A stretch of DNA of 23,285 bases from Neptuniibacter sp. (GTDB lineage: Bacteria; Pseudomonadota; Gammaproteobacteria; Pseudomonadales; Balneatricaceae): positions 1-23,285 of the forward strand of contig JASBRM010000208.1 in NCBI GenBank assembly GCA_030149405.1, given 5' to 3'. The notes beneath the pieces are model-generated. The model was given only the letters and a program-made list of their open reading frames with translations, had not been told where the DNA came from and did not search any database. This document shows, in pieces, positions 7,896-15,479 of this stretch. The position numbers and the translations under genes are program-made. The number at the start of each line of letters is the position of its first letter. Position 1 is the stretch's first letter.

Positions 7896-9278
7896 ATGAG
7901 CCGTATTCTGATTGTAGAAGATGAAACTATCATTCGTTCTGCATTACGCAGACTTCTTGAAAAAAACCACTTCGATGTTGATGACGCCGCTTCAGTAGAT
8001 GAAGCCACCAGCCGTTTCAACCTGAAGGACTTCAACCTGATCATAAGCGACCTGCGCCTTCCTGGGGCACCCGGTACAGATCTTATTGATTTAGCCCGTT
8101 CAGTCCCTGTACTGATCATGACCAGCTATGCCAGCTTACGCTCAGCTGTTGATGCCATGAAGCTGGGTGCGGTGGATTACATTGCAAAGCCTTTTGATCA
8201 TGATGAAATGATCAGTTCGGTAAACACCATACTCTCGAACTCTTCGATTGAGCAGGCCACTCACTTACCCGCTACTGCAAAACCGCAGACCCATACTAAA
8301 ATGTTCGGTTCCTGTCCGGCGATGCAAGAGCTTCAGAAAAAAATCCAAAAGGTCGCTCGAACCAGCGCTACTGTTTTGATAAATGGTGAATCCGGCACGG
8401 GTAAAGAGCTGGCAGCAAGAGCCATTCACGAACAAAGCAACCGTTCCCAGACACCGATGATTTCTGTGAACTGTGCGGCAATTCCGGAGAGCCTTATAGA
8501 GTCTGAACTGTTCGGACACGAAAAAGGGGCGTTTACCGGCGCCGCAGCCGCACGTAGCGGCCTCATTGAAGCAGCCGATGGAGGTACTCTATTTCTGGAT
8601 GAAATTGGTGAACTGCCTTTAGAAGCTCAGGCACGCTTACTTCGTTTCCTTCAAGAAGGAGAAATTCGCAGAGTCGGATCGGTGCAAGCTAAAAAAGTAG
8701 ATGTGCGCTTAATTGCTGCGACTCATCGAAATTTGAAAGAGCTTTCTAAAAACAATCAGTTCCGAGAAGACCTTTATTACCGCTTGTACGTAATGGAGTT
8801 GATCATCCCGCCACTTCGCAACAGAGGTGAGGATATTCTTGAGATAGCAGAGAAGCTTTTACTCAACGCCTGCCAGCGCATGGAGCTGAAGAAACTTGAA
8901 TTTGCTCCAGACACCCAACGCACCATGATGCAGTACAAATGGCCAGGTAACGTTCGCGAACTGGAACATGCGATTGAACGGGCAGTGATTCTGGCTGAAG
9001 GCGGCATTATTACCACAGATCTTCTGGGCCTCGATCTTTCGACACTATCAAGTTCAGAACTGGAATCCCAGTTAACTGATTTCAATTTACAGGACAATAC
9101 ACTCAAGGATAAAGAGGAGCAGGCAGACCTATCACTGGATGATTACTTCCACCGTTTTGTATTGGAAAATCAGGATCAAATGAGTGAAACAGAGTTGGCA
9201 AAAAAACTCGGAGTAAGCCGTAAATGCCTTTGGGAGCGCCGCCAGAAACTCGGCATACCTCGTAGCGGCAAAAAGTAA
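7896..9278 (+). CDS. cbrB: sigma-54-dependent response regulator CbrB
   Basis: A 460-residue NtrC-type regulator. The receiver domain (1-120) has the acidic pocket E8-D9, phospho-acceptor D52 (ISDLRLPG), T76-S77 and K98. The AAA+ domain (about 135-370) has Walker A GESGTGKE (164-171), the sigma-54 contact loop GAFTGA (211-216) and Walker B TLFLDE (231-236). A Fis-type helix-turn-helix lies at about 430-457 ([19 protein letters not shown]). It is the partner of CbrA directly upstream. Its stop codon is embedded in the first GTAACA half-site of the downstream promoter region, linking the gene physically to its probable target, the CrcZ-like RNA. An atoC/ntrC-like label would also fit the domains; the neighbourhood decides for CbrB. 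Confidence 0.95.
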   Translation: MSRILIVEDETIIRSALRRLLEKNHFDVDDAASVDEATSRFNLKDFNLIISDLRLPGAPGTDLIDLARSVPVLIMTSYASLRSAVDAMKLGAVDYIAKPFDHDEMISSVNTILSNSSIEQATHLPATAKPQTHTKMFGSCPAMQELQKKIQKVARTSATVLINGESGTGKELAARAIHEQSNRSQTPMISVNCAAIPESLIESELFGHEKGAFTGAAAARSGLIEAADGGTLFLDEIGELPLEAQARLLRFLQEGEIRRVGSVQAKKVDVRLIAATHRNLKELSKNNQFREDLYYRLYVMELIIPPLRNRGEDILEIAEKLLLNACQRMELKKLEFAPDTQRTMMQYKWPGNVRELEHAIERAVILAEGGIITTDLLGLDLSTLSSSELESQLTDFNLQDNTLKDKEEQADLSLDDYFHRFVLENQDQMSETELAKKLGVSRKCLWERRQKLGIPRSGKK

Positions 9279-9359
9279 CACTGGGCAGTAACACACACAA
9301 AAACTAGGTGTTACCTTACTACCCACAACCTGATACTTTAGCTGTAACACTTGGTAACA
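9275..9359 (+). promoter_or_regulatory. cluster of CbrB-like half-sites
   Basis: GTAACA occurs at 9275-9280, 9288-9293, 9344-9349 and 9354-9359, the reverse complement TGTTAC at 9309-9314, and a one-mismatch copy TGATAC at 9331-9336. From memory, Pseudomonas CbrB recognises TGTTAC/GTAACA inverted repeats upstream of crcZ. These sites lie about 100-184 bases before the predicted sigma-54 start, the normal place for an enhancer-binding activator. The spacing between half-sites is not identical to the pseudomonad arrangement I recall. Confidence 0.75.
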
Positions 9360-9432
9360 AAACTGGCACATAAGTAGTACAAATAATATACACAAACATC
9401 TATCTTGATGTTTTAAAAGGACTTTAAATAAC

Positions 9433-9448
9433 TGGCACATACCCTGCT
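9433..9448 (+). promoter_or_regulatory. sigma-54 (RpoN) -24/-12 promoter of the CrcZ-like RNA
   Basis: TGGCAC at 9433-9438 and TGCT at 9445-9448 give GG and GC doublets exactly 12 bases apart, as required for the -24/-12 promoter (consensus TGGCAC-N5-TTGCW; here the -12 box reads CTGCT). Counting GC as -13/-12 puts the start near 9457-9460. An activator of the NtrC class is encoded just upstream. A second copy of the -24 sequence at 9364 lacks the -12 GC. Confidence 0.82.
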
Positions 9449-9458
9449 ATAATTAAAG

Positions 9459-9770
9459 CGCAAAACAAAAAGAAGCATGCTTAGAAGCCTGATCCGCCAA
9501 TAAAAATAAAAACTGGTATTAAGTAGATAAGCACCCGCCTCGAATAAAAATAAAAATGAGGCTTAGAAAAGCTGATCGTAGCAAAGCAGTAACGGTCCCG
9601 AATTGCTCTTGGAACAAAAACAACAAGCTGAGAACTAGCGTTGTTGCCAAAGGTGCGGTCAGCTCCCCATCCTCCTGAGATTAAACCAGACTAAAGCCTC
9701 CCCCTGACCCTATGTTCGGTGGTATCATTGCGCACCCATTACTGGTCGGTATTCATTCAAGCTCATAGGC
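9459..9770 (+). ncRNA. crcZ: CrcZ-like Hfq/Crc-sequestering small RNA
   Basis: The interval between cbrB and pcnB, where Pseudomonas encodes CrcZ, has no credible ORF but contains repeated A-rich AAnAAnAA (CA) motifs: AACAAAAA near 9463-9471, AATAAAAATAAAAA at 9499-9512 and again at 9543-9556, AACAAAAA at 9613-9620 and AACAACAA near 9620-9626. CrcZ titrates the Hfq-Crc complex from target mRNAs and so relieves catabolite repression. The third motif fills the 16-nt loop of a GCCTC/GAGGC hairpin (9537-9562), and the second lies in the loop of a short CCA/TGG stem (9497-9516). The last AACAACAA can instead pair with TTGTTG (9641-9646). I see no clear terminator before pcnB, so the 3' end is uncertain: it may be made by processing, and read-through into pcnB is possible. 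Confidence 0.75.
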
Positions 9771-9776
9771 TCTACT

Positions 9777-11183
9777 TTGTTTAAAACCATTGGTCTAGCG
9801 TTCCGAAAAATCTTTGGCGGACATAATCAAACAGATTCAGAAAACATTGATAGCAATGAAGATACTGTTATCACTGCTTCAAAACGCATTATTCATGAAG
9901 AAGAACACCAGATTCCCCGCCGTTATCTGGATGACAATGCCATTAAAGTAGCATACCGACTCACTGATGCAGGATACGAAGGTTACCTTGTGGGAGGTTG
10001 TATCCGTGATTTGCTACTGAAGAAAAAGCCTAAAGATTTTGATGTTGCAACAAATGCACATCCAGAAGAGGCTGCGGATTTGTTCCGTCGGGCACGTCTT
10101 ATTGGTCGCCGCTTTAAACTGGTTCATGTTCGTTTTGGCCGCGAGATAATTGAAGTCGCTACTTTCCGTGCCAGCCATGACAGCCAACCTGAGAATGAAT
10201 CTGGAGAGCAGGGCAAGCAATGTGATAGCGGCATGATCTTGAGAGATAATGTGTATGGCACAATTGAAGATGATGCCCTGCGCCGCGACTTTACCGTAAA
10301 CGCCCTGTACTACTGTCCTAATGACCATTGCGTTTATGATTTTGCCAATGGGTATGAAGACCTCAAAAAAGGCACCTTACGAATGATTGGTGACCCTGAG
10401 GCACGCTATAAAGAAGATCCCGTCAGAATGCTTCGGGCTGCGCGTTTTGCAGCGAAGTTGGATTTTACGATCGAGCCCGCAACTGAAGCGCCTATACGCG
10501 ACCTGGCCCCAATGCTGAAACGCATTGCCCCGGCTCGCTTATTTGATGAAACATTAAAACTGTTCCAGTCTGGTCATGCAATTAACTCTTTTGAGCAGCT
10601 CAGTCGTCTGGACCTTTTCGAACCTCTGTTCCCTCAGGTTCAGAAACTTTTGGACTCAGATGCGCCGGTTCCTCTGGAAAAGATCATACAAAACGCATTA
10701 AAGAATACCGATCGCCGTCTGGCACAACGGAAAAGTGTAACACCGGCTTTTCTGTTTGCAGCCATCCTCTGGTACCCTGCTCAGCTTCGTATGCAGCAGT
10801 TAATGCGTGAAAACAAAATGCCGCCATTGCCCGCTCTACATGAAGCTGCAAATCAGATCATAGGCGAACAGGTGAAATCCACTGCCATTCCACGCCGCTT
10901 TTCAACGCCAATTCGTGAAATCTGGGAGATGCAGCTGCGCTTGCCACGCCGCAACGGCAATAAAGCAATGCGTTTACTAGAACAACCAAGATTCAGGGCC
11001 TCCTACGATCTGCTGCTGTTACGCGAACAGAGCGGGGAAGAACTGGGTGGTCTGAGCCAGTGGTGGACTGACTTCCAAAACGCTGACCATAAAGCCCGTG
11101 AGCAGATGGTTCAGAGTCAGGGCGGAAGTCAAAAAAGACGCCGCAACAAACCCAAAAAAGTAAAACCAACGTCTGAAAGCTGA
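9777..11183 (+). CDS. pcnB: poly(A) polymerase I
   Basis: A 468-residue poly(A) polymerase of the class II nucleotidyltransferase family; it adds 3' tails that promote RNA decay. Motifs are GGCIRDLLL (G73-G74, R77-D78), the catalytic pair D87-x-D89 in KDFDVATNA, and RRDFTVNALYY downstream. The C-terminus is strongly basic (KRRRNKPKKVKP), as usual for RNA-binding PAP I. The only reasonable start is TTG at 9777, with a weak AGG 7 bases upstream; there is no ATG or GTG before the conserved core. E. coli pcnB is also held down by a rare start codon (AUU), so weak initiation may be a conserved control. It follows the CrcZ-like RNA and overlaps folK by one base. Confidence 0.94.
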   Translation: MFKTIGLAFRKIFGGHNQTDSENIDSNEDTVITASKRIIHEEEHQIPRRYLDDNAIKVAYRLTDAGYEGYLVGGCIRDLLLKKKPKDFDVATNAHPEEAADLFRRARLIGRRFKLVHVRFGREIIEVATFRASHDSQPENESGEQGKQCDSGMILRDNVYGTIEDDALRRDFTVNALYYCPNDHCVYDFANGYEDLKKGTLRMIGDPEARYKEDPVRMLRAARFAAKLDFTIEPATEAPIRDLAPMLKRIAPARLFDETLKLFQSGHAINSFEQLSRLDLFEPLFPQVQKLLDSDAPVPLEKIIQNALKNTDRRLAQRKSVTPAFLFAAILWYPAQLRMQQLMRENKMPPLPALHEAANQIIGEQVKSTAIPRRFSTPIREIWEMQLRLPRRNGNKAMRLLEQPRFRASYDLLLLREQSGEELGGLSQWWTDFQNADHKAREQMVQSQGGSQKRRRNKPKKVKPTSES

Positions 11184-11674
11184 TGATGGATCAGGTACGC
11201 TGTTTTATAGGCTTAGGCAGTAATCTGGAAGATCCGGTTAACCAGATTGAAACTGCATTTAAGGAGCTGGCCGAACTTGAATCGTGCACACTGCAGAATA
11301 AATCCTCACTGTATAGCTCAGCCCCTGTAGGACCTCAGGACCAGCCTGACTTCGTTAATGCAGTAGTAGAACTGGAGACCTCATTAGACGCGCATGCGTT
11401 GCTTGATAAATTACAAGGCATAGAGCAGGCGCATCAACGTATCCGCGAACGACACTGGGGCCCCAGAACACTCGACCTTGATCTGTTGTTATACGGTTCA
11501 GAACAGATCAACACTGAAAGGCTCACGGTCCCTCACGCTTTTATGAAAGAGCGGAGTTTTGTGTTATATCCTCTCTCCGAGATTAACCCTGAGTTGGAAT
11601 TTCCAGATGGTACGCCACTATCTCAGCTTTTAGTTGCATGCCCTATGGGAACTCTGTCAAAGATACGGGTATAA
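11183..11674 (+). CDS. folK: 6-hydroxymethyl-7,8-dihydropterin pyrophosphokinase (HPPK)
   Basis: A 163-residue HPPK of the folate pathway, transferring pyrophosphate from ATP to 6-hydroxymethyl-dihydropterin. The N-terminal GLGSNL (10-15), the [21 protein letters not shown] region (41-61) and the signature [12 protein letters not shown] (94-105, with metal-binding D98 and D100) are all present. The start codon shares its A with the pcnB stop (TGATG); a second ATG follows at 11186, so the true start is one of the two. It is translationally coupled to pcnB. Its stop codon lies within a TATAAT sequence that may serve panB. Confidence 0.95.
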   Translation: MMDQVRCFIGLGSNLEDPVNQIETAFKELAELESCTLQNKSSLYSSAPVGPQDQPDFVNAVVELETSLDAHALLDKLQGIEQAHQRIRERHWGPRTLDLDLLLYGSEQINTERLTVPHAFMKERSFVLYPLSEINPELEFPDGTPLSQLLVACPMGTLSKIRV

Positions 11675-11675
11675 T
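11670..11675 (+). promoter_or_regulatory. possible -10 element upstream of panB
   Basis: A perfect TATAAT overlaps the last codons of folK and lies 34 bases before the panB start. No convincing -35 hexamer is seen at 16-18 bp spacing, so an internal panBC promoter is only a possibility. Confidence 0.35.
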
Positions 11676-11708
11676 CGCGCCAACGTAAAACCACAGGAAG
11701 TTGTTTCC

Positions 11709-12503
11709 ATGAGCAATGTTACTCTTCACACATTGTCCGCAATGAAAAAAAATGGCGAAAAATTCGCAGTACTGACTGCCTATGACGCCTGTTTCTCTCA
11801 CCTTGTCAGCAGTGCTGGCGTTGAAGTCATTCTGGTAGGTGATTCATTGGGTATGGTTCTGCAGGGTAATGACAGTACTCTGCCTGTAACTGTTGAGGAG
11901 ATGGCATACCACACTCAGGCCGTTGCGCGTGGCAACCAAGGCAGCCTGATTATGAGTGACCTGCCGTTCATGAGTTATGCAACGCCTGAACAAGCCATGG
12001 ATAGCTCTGCCGCGCTGATGCAGGCGGGTGCCAACATGGTTAAGCTGGAAGGTGGTGCCTGGCTGGCTGATACAGTGTCTTTATTGGCTGAACGCGGCAT
12101 CCCGGTATGTGCTCATCTGGGACTTACACCACAAACGGTTAATCAGTTAGGTGGTTACCGGGTCCAGGGCCGCGATAAAAAATCAGCCCAGCAAATGATC
12201 AACGATGCTGTTCTGCTTCAGGATGCAGGAGCAAGCATTCTGTTGCTGGAGTGTGTACCAAGTTTGTTAGCGCAAGAGATATCAATGGCAGTGGAAATTC
12301 CTGTTATTGGAATTGGTGCCGGTGCTGGCACTGACGCTCAGGTCCTTGTTATGCATGACATGTTAGGTGTTACTCCAGGCCGCAGCCCTAAATTTGTTAA
12401 AAACTTTATGGCTGATGCCTCTTCGATTGAAGAAGCAGTATCCGCCTACGTTAAAGCCGTCAAAGACGGAAGTTTCCCTGCCGCTGAACACGGATTCGAG
12501 TAA
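11709..12503 (+). CDS. panB: 3-methyl-2-oxobutanoate hydroxymethyltransferase
   Basis: A 264-residue PanB, the same length as the E. coli enzyme; it makes ketopantoate from 2-oxoisovalerate and methylene-tetrahydrofolate in pantothenate synthesis. Active-site residues align by position with E. coli: D45 (VGDSLGMV), D84 (SDLPF), K112 and E114 (KLEGG), E181 (LLECV). The ATG at 11709 is chosen because AGGAAG (11695-11700) lies 8 bases upstream; an ATG at 11634 in the same frame would overlap folK and add residues not found in the family. panC follows after one base, so the two are coupled. The folate-dependent step may explain the conserved folK neighbour. Confidence 0.97.
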   Translation: MSNVTLHTLSAMKKNGEKFAVLTAYDACFSHLVSSAGVEVILVGDSLGMVLQGNDSTLPVTVEEMAYHTQAVARGNQGSLIMSDLPFMSYATPEQAMDSSAALMQAGANMVKLEGGAWLADTVSLLAERGIPVCAHLGLTPQTVNQLGGYRVQGRDKKSAQQMINDAVLLQDAGASILLLECVPSLLAQEISMAVEIPVIGIGAGAGTDAQVLVMHDMLGVTPGRSPKFVKNFMADASSIEEAVSAYVKAVKDGSFPAAEHGFE

Positions 12504-12504
12504 C

Positions 12505-13353
12505 ATGCAGACCATCCACACAATTGCTGAACTGCGTTCTGTTTTGAATGCAGAACGTCGCAATGGCAAACGCATTGGTTTTGTTCCGACAATGGGTAAC
12601 CTTCATGAAGGCCACCTGCAATTGATTGATCAGGCCAAAGCGAACAGCGATGTCGTTGTTTCCTCTATTTTCGTTAACCCATTACAGTTTGGGCAGGGCG
12701 AAGATCTGGACAACTACCCTAGAACGCTGGTTGAAGATCAGGAAAAGCTCCAGTCCCGCGGCTGTAATTTCCTGTTTGCTCCAAGTGACGCAGAAGTATA
12801 CCCCCATGGCCGTGAAGCTCAGACTCAGGTCGAAGTACCAGTAATCTCCGATCTTTACTGCGGTTCCAGCCGCCCAGGGCACTTTCGTGGCGTTGCAACT
12901 GTAGTTACGAAACTGTTCGGCATGGTTCAGCCTGATGTTGCGATTTTTGGCGAAAAAGACTTCCAGCAACTGATGGTTATCGAACGGATGACCGAAGATC
13001 TGAGCTTACCGGTTGAGATACAAGGCTCCCCAATAGCGAGAAACGAAAAAGGACTGGCTCTCAGTTCCCGTAATGGCTATCTCAGCGATGAAGAGCGTGA
13101 AACAGCAACCAATCTATACGCCTCTCTAAAAGCTGCTGCAGAAAAGCTGCAAGCGGGTGATAAAGACTTTTCAGGCATTGAAGAAGAAGCACAGAACAAA
13201 CTTGAAGCAGTCGGCTTTGAACGGGACTACTACAAAGTTTGCCGCCGCTATGATCTACAGCCTGCTGGACCTGAAGATAAAGAACTGGTCATCCTCGCGG
13301 CCGCTCGCCTCGGCCCTGCTCGCCTGATCGACAATATTCAGATCAACCTTTAA
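12505..13353 (+). CDS. panC: pantoate--beta-alanine ligase (pantothenate synthetase)
   Basis: A 282-residue PanC that joins pantoate and beta-alanine via pantoyl-adenylate. Signature segments are PTMGNLHEGHLQLI (28-41, with the HIGH-like H34-x2-H37), SSIFVNPLQFG (53-63), NYPRT (70-74), FRGVATVVTKLFG (127-139), FGEKDFQQL (148-156) and KGLALSSRNGYLS (182-194). The start at ATG 12505 is one base after the panB stop; a longer reading from 12367 overlaps panB in another frame and lacks homology-like sequence. panD, which often follows, is not present here, so beta-alanine supply must be encoded elsewhere or made another way. Confidence 0.97.
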   Translation: MQTIHTIAELRSVLNAERRNGKRIGFVPTMGNLHEGHLQLIDQAKANSDVVVSSIFVNPLQFGQGEDLDNYPRTLVEDQEKLQSRGCNFLFAPSDAEVYPHGREAQTQVEVPVISDLYCGSSRPGHFRGVATVVTKLFGMVQPDVAIFGEKDFQQLMVIERMTEDLSLPVEIQGSPIARNEKGLALSSRNGYLSDEERETATNLYASLKAAAEKLQAGDKDFSGIEEEAQNKLEAVGFERDYYKVCRRYDLQPAGPEDKELVILAAARLGPARLIDNIQINL

Positions 13354-13793
13354 AAATTGTGTAACTCTCAGTTAATTTGCTACTTCCGGCATAGTCTTGA
13401 AGGCTATCTCCAAGTCCGGAAGTAGTGTTGTTCTTTACCCCTACTAAACACTACTCAAGTTCTCTTCCTGATGACGACCAGTCTGATAGCATTTTCCGCA
13501 ACTGCTCAAATAAAGATCAGTAGGGTTTATAACGCTTAATAACCCAGTAATTACGTGGGTTGACAAAGGCCAACCATGTCGAGCAGACTGCATAGGTCGG
13601 GGCATTCCCCAACACTATAAGAATTATAATTTTCACGACATTGCGTGAAAGAAACGGAGCTTCAGACAGTTCTCTCTTGTTGCAACCGCTTGCCTGGAAA
13701 AACCGTTTCATGCATGCAATTGTTAACTCATGAATATGAGCTGACATTGTCGAAATTTAAACTGTACACAGCTAAAGTTAAGAGGCATTTTAA
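13354..13793. other. intergenic region panC to thiolase
   Basis: This stretch of 440 bases holds no credible gene. It contains two hairpins: CTACTTCCGG (13380-13389) with CCGGAAGTAG (13416-13425), and AACCCA (13541-13546) with TGGGTT (13556-13561). A TATAAT lies at 13625-13630 without a good -35. The thiolase ribosome site AAGAGG is at 13780-13785. An ORF on the minus strand at 13517-13747 has no supporting features. Confidence 0.5.
13380..13425 (+). terminator. long-stem hairpin after panC, possible terminator
   Basis: A perfect 10-bp stem, CTACTTCCGG with CCGGAAGTAG, encloses a 26-nt loop that can itself form an ATAG/CTAT mini-stem. It lies 27 bases after the panC stop and is followed by TGTTGTTCTTT, a broken T-rich tract. 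It could end the pcnB-panC transcript, but the large loop and weak T-tract make it non-standard. Confidence 0.45.
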
Positions 13794-14975
13794 ATGCGTG
13801 ACGTTGTTATTGTTGCTGCTGGTCGTACCGCAGTAGGTACTTTCGGTGGTTCACTGTCTAAGATTCCAGCATCAGATCTGGGCGCTACGGTAATTAAAGG
13901 TCTGGTTGAAAAAATCGATCTTGATCCATCTCAAGTTGACGAAGTAATCATGGGCCAGGTACTGACTGCAGGTTGCGGCCAGAACCCAGCTCGTCAGGCT
14001 ACACTGAACGGTGGCCTGCCAATTGAAGTTCCAGCAATCACAATCAACAAAGTTTGTGGTTCTGGTCTAAAAGCTGTACAGATGGCGACTCAGGCAATCC
14101 GTTGTGGTGATGCTGACATCATCATTGCAGGTGGCCAGGAAAATATGAGCGCATCTCCTCACGTGGTTCCTAATTCCCGTAACGGTGCTCGTATGGGCGA
14201 CTGGAAGATGGTTGATACCATGATCAAAGATGGCCTTTGGGATGCGTTCAACGATTACCACATGGGTATCACTACAGAAAACATCGTAGAGAAGTACGGT
14301 TTCACTCGTGAAGAACAGGATGCCTTTGCCGCTGCATCTCAGAACAAAGCAGAAGCTGCAGTCACTTCGGGCCGTTTCAAAGACGAAATCATCCCGGTAA
14401 CGATCCCACAGCGTAAAGGCGATCCAATCGTATTTGATACGGATGAACAGCCACGTTTTGGTTGTACGGCTGAAGCTCTGGGTAAACTGCGCCCAGCATT
14501 CAAAAAAGACGGTTCAGTAACTGCGGGTAACTCTTCTACTATCAACGATGGCGCTGCAGCTGTAATCGTATGTTCTGCCGAGAAAGCTGAAGAATTGGGT
14601 CTGCCTGTACTGGCTCGCATCAAAGCATACGGTAATGCGGGTATTGATCCATCTATCATGGGTACAGGCCCTATTTGTGCAACTCAGAAAGCTCTGGAAA
14701 AAGCTGGCTGGTCTATCGATGATCTGGAACTGGTTGAAGCCAACGAAGCTTTCGCTGCACAAGCTATGTCTGTAAACAAAGACCTGGGCTGGAACACTGA
14801 TATCGTTAATGTTAACGGCGGTGCTATCGCTCTGGGTCACCCAATCGGTGCTTCAGGTTGCCGTGTATTCGTAAGCCTGATTCACGAAATGAACAAGCGT
14901 GACGCGAAGAAAGGCCTGGCTACCCTGTGTATTGGTGGTGGTATGGGTACTGCACTTGCAATTGAGCGCGACTAA
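13794..14975 (+). CDS. acetyl-CoA C-acetyltransferase (thiolase)
   Basis: A 393-residue biosynthetic-type thiolase that condenses two acetyl-CoA to acetoacetyl-CoA or cleaves the reverse. The catalytic residues are C88 ([14 protein letters not shown]), H349 ([10 protein letters not shown]) and C379 (LCIGGGMG), each in its expected context; the length matches PhaA/AtoB. ATG 13794 has AAGAGG 8 bases upstream. Codon use is visibly more biased than in neighbouring genes (GGT, CGT, CTG, GTT, AAC preferred), which suggests high expression. It stands alone, with its own leader and a strong terminator. No phaB, phaC or fatty-acid-oxidation partner is nearby, so phaA versus atoB cannot be decided. Confidence 0.95.
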   Translation: MRDVVIVAAGRTAVGTFGGSLSKIPASDLGATVIKGLVEKIDLDPSQVDEVIMGQVLTAGCGQNPARQATLNGGLPIEVPAITINKVCGSGLKAVQMATQAIRCGDADIIIAGGQENMSASPHVVPNSRNGARMGDWKMVDTMIKDGLWDAFNDYHMGITTENIVEKYGFTREEQDAFAAASQNKAEAAVTSGRFKDEIIPVTIPQRKGDPIVFDTDEQPRFGCTAEALGKLRPAFKKDGSVTAGNSSTINDGAAAVIVCSAEKAEELGLPVLARIKAYGNAGIDPSIMGTGPICATQKALEKAGWSIDDLELVEANEAFAAQAMSVNKDLGWNTDIVNVNGGAIALGHPIGASGCRVFVSLIHEMNKRDAKKGLATLCIGGGMGTALAIERD

Positions 14976-15021
14976 ACTAGACTGACTGTTATCTAGTTTT
15001 TTAGCGCCGTCCTATGAAATT

Positions 15022-15051
15022 AACCGCTGTGTTCGCACAGCGGTTTTTTTA
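15022..15051 (+). terminator. rho-independent terminator of the thiolase gene
   Basis: AACCGCTGTG pairs perfectly with CACAGCGGTT across a UUCG tetraloop (15032-15035), followed by an uninterrupted T run through 15050. A UUCG loop closed on a 10-bp stem is a very stable intrinsic terminator. Confidence 0.95.
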
Positions 15052-15162
15052 TTCCCGAAAGCACCATAAGATCTACAAAGCACTACGCTAATCTCAGCTG
15101 AATTGCGTTTTTCGAGTAGATTCAAATGCGGGTTTAAGACAGTGGACTAAAGCTAGCTAAAA

Positions 15163-15372
15163 TTAAGCTGGCTTTGAAGAAGACCCTGAAGCATCAACAC
15201 TACTAGCGCTCTTTTCTGCTTCATCACCCTTCCTTGGTGCACACCAAGGAGTGGGTTTTATATTCATCCGTGGAAAAGCACCAGCATTGGCATTACCGGA
15301 TAGACGGTTGCATTGGTCAGCAACCTGATTGCGTCTAACAATCCCAGGTCGTTTTTTCTCTTGATCGCCCAT
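15163..15372 (-). CDS. small hypothetical protein, 69 residues
   Basis: An ORF of 69 residues starting MGDQEKKRPG, with GAGAGG 6 bases upstream of the ATG at 15372 (an ATG directly before it, at 15375, is also possible). The protein is hydrophilic with no membrane segment: a basic N-terminal half (KKRPGIVRRNQ), a segment NANAGAFPRMNIKPTPWCAP with one Trp and one Cys, and a Ser/Ala-rich tail. I do not recognise it. The good ribosome site supports translation; the low-complexity tail and lack of known domain leave doubt. Transcription would come from the 15373-15479 gap, which carries a TTGCTGC/GCAGCAA palindrome. Confidence 0.5.
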   Translation of the reverse strand: MGDQEKKRPGIVRRNQVADQCNRLSGNANAGAFPRMNIKPTPWCAPRKGDEAEKSASSVDASGSSSKPA

Positions 15373-15385
15373 CATAAGCCTCTCT

Positions 15386-15402
15386 TTGCTGCGCCGCAGC
15401 AA
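15386..15402. promoter_or_regulatory. 7-bp-arm palindrome upstream of the small ORF
   Basis: TTGCTGC (15386-15392) and GCAGCAA (15396-15402) are separated by GCC. The core CTGC-N3-GCAG fits the PhaR operator form that I recall from Rhodobacter. It could equally be an RNA hairpin in the leader of the small ORF. Only the symmetry is certain. Confidence 0.35.
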
Positions 15403-15479
15403 GCCAGTTTCGGTTTTAAAAATAGCTTATATGGCGATTGACTTATATAGTTATTAAGTATTTTTTACGTAAAACAATA

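Noticed and set aside
9103..9440. Minus-strand ORFs of 65 and 102 residues across the end of cbrB and the sRNA promoter
   Set aside because: They are antisense to the conserved HTH region and to clear regulatory sites; no ribosome site or family resemblance.
11634..11708. Extended N-terminus for PanB overlapping folK
   Set aside because: The strong ribosome site and exact family length and catalytic residue numbering support ATG 11709.
12367..12504. Extended N-terminus for PanC
   Set aside because: The added residues lie inside panB in another frame; the family start and length fit ATG 12505.
13517..13747. 76-residue minus-strand ORF in the panC-thiolase gap
   Set aside because: No ribosome site, no recognisable domain, and it runs through the AACCCA/TGGGTT hairpin; likely chance.
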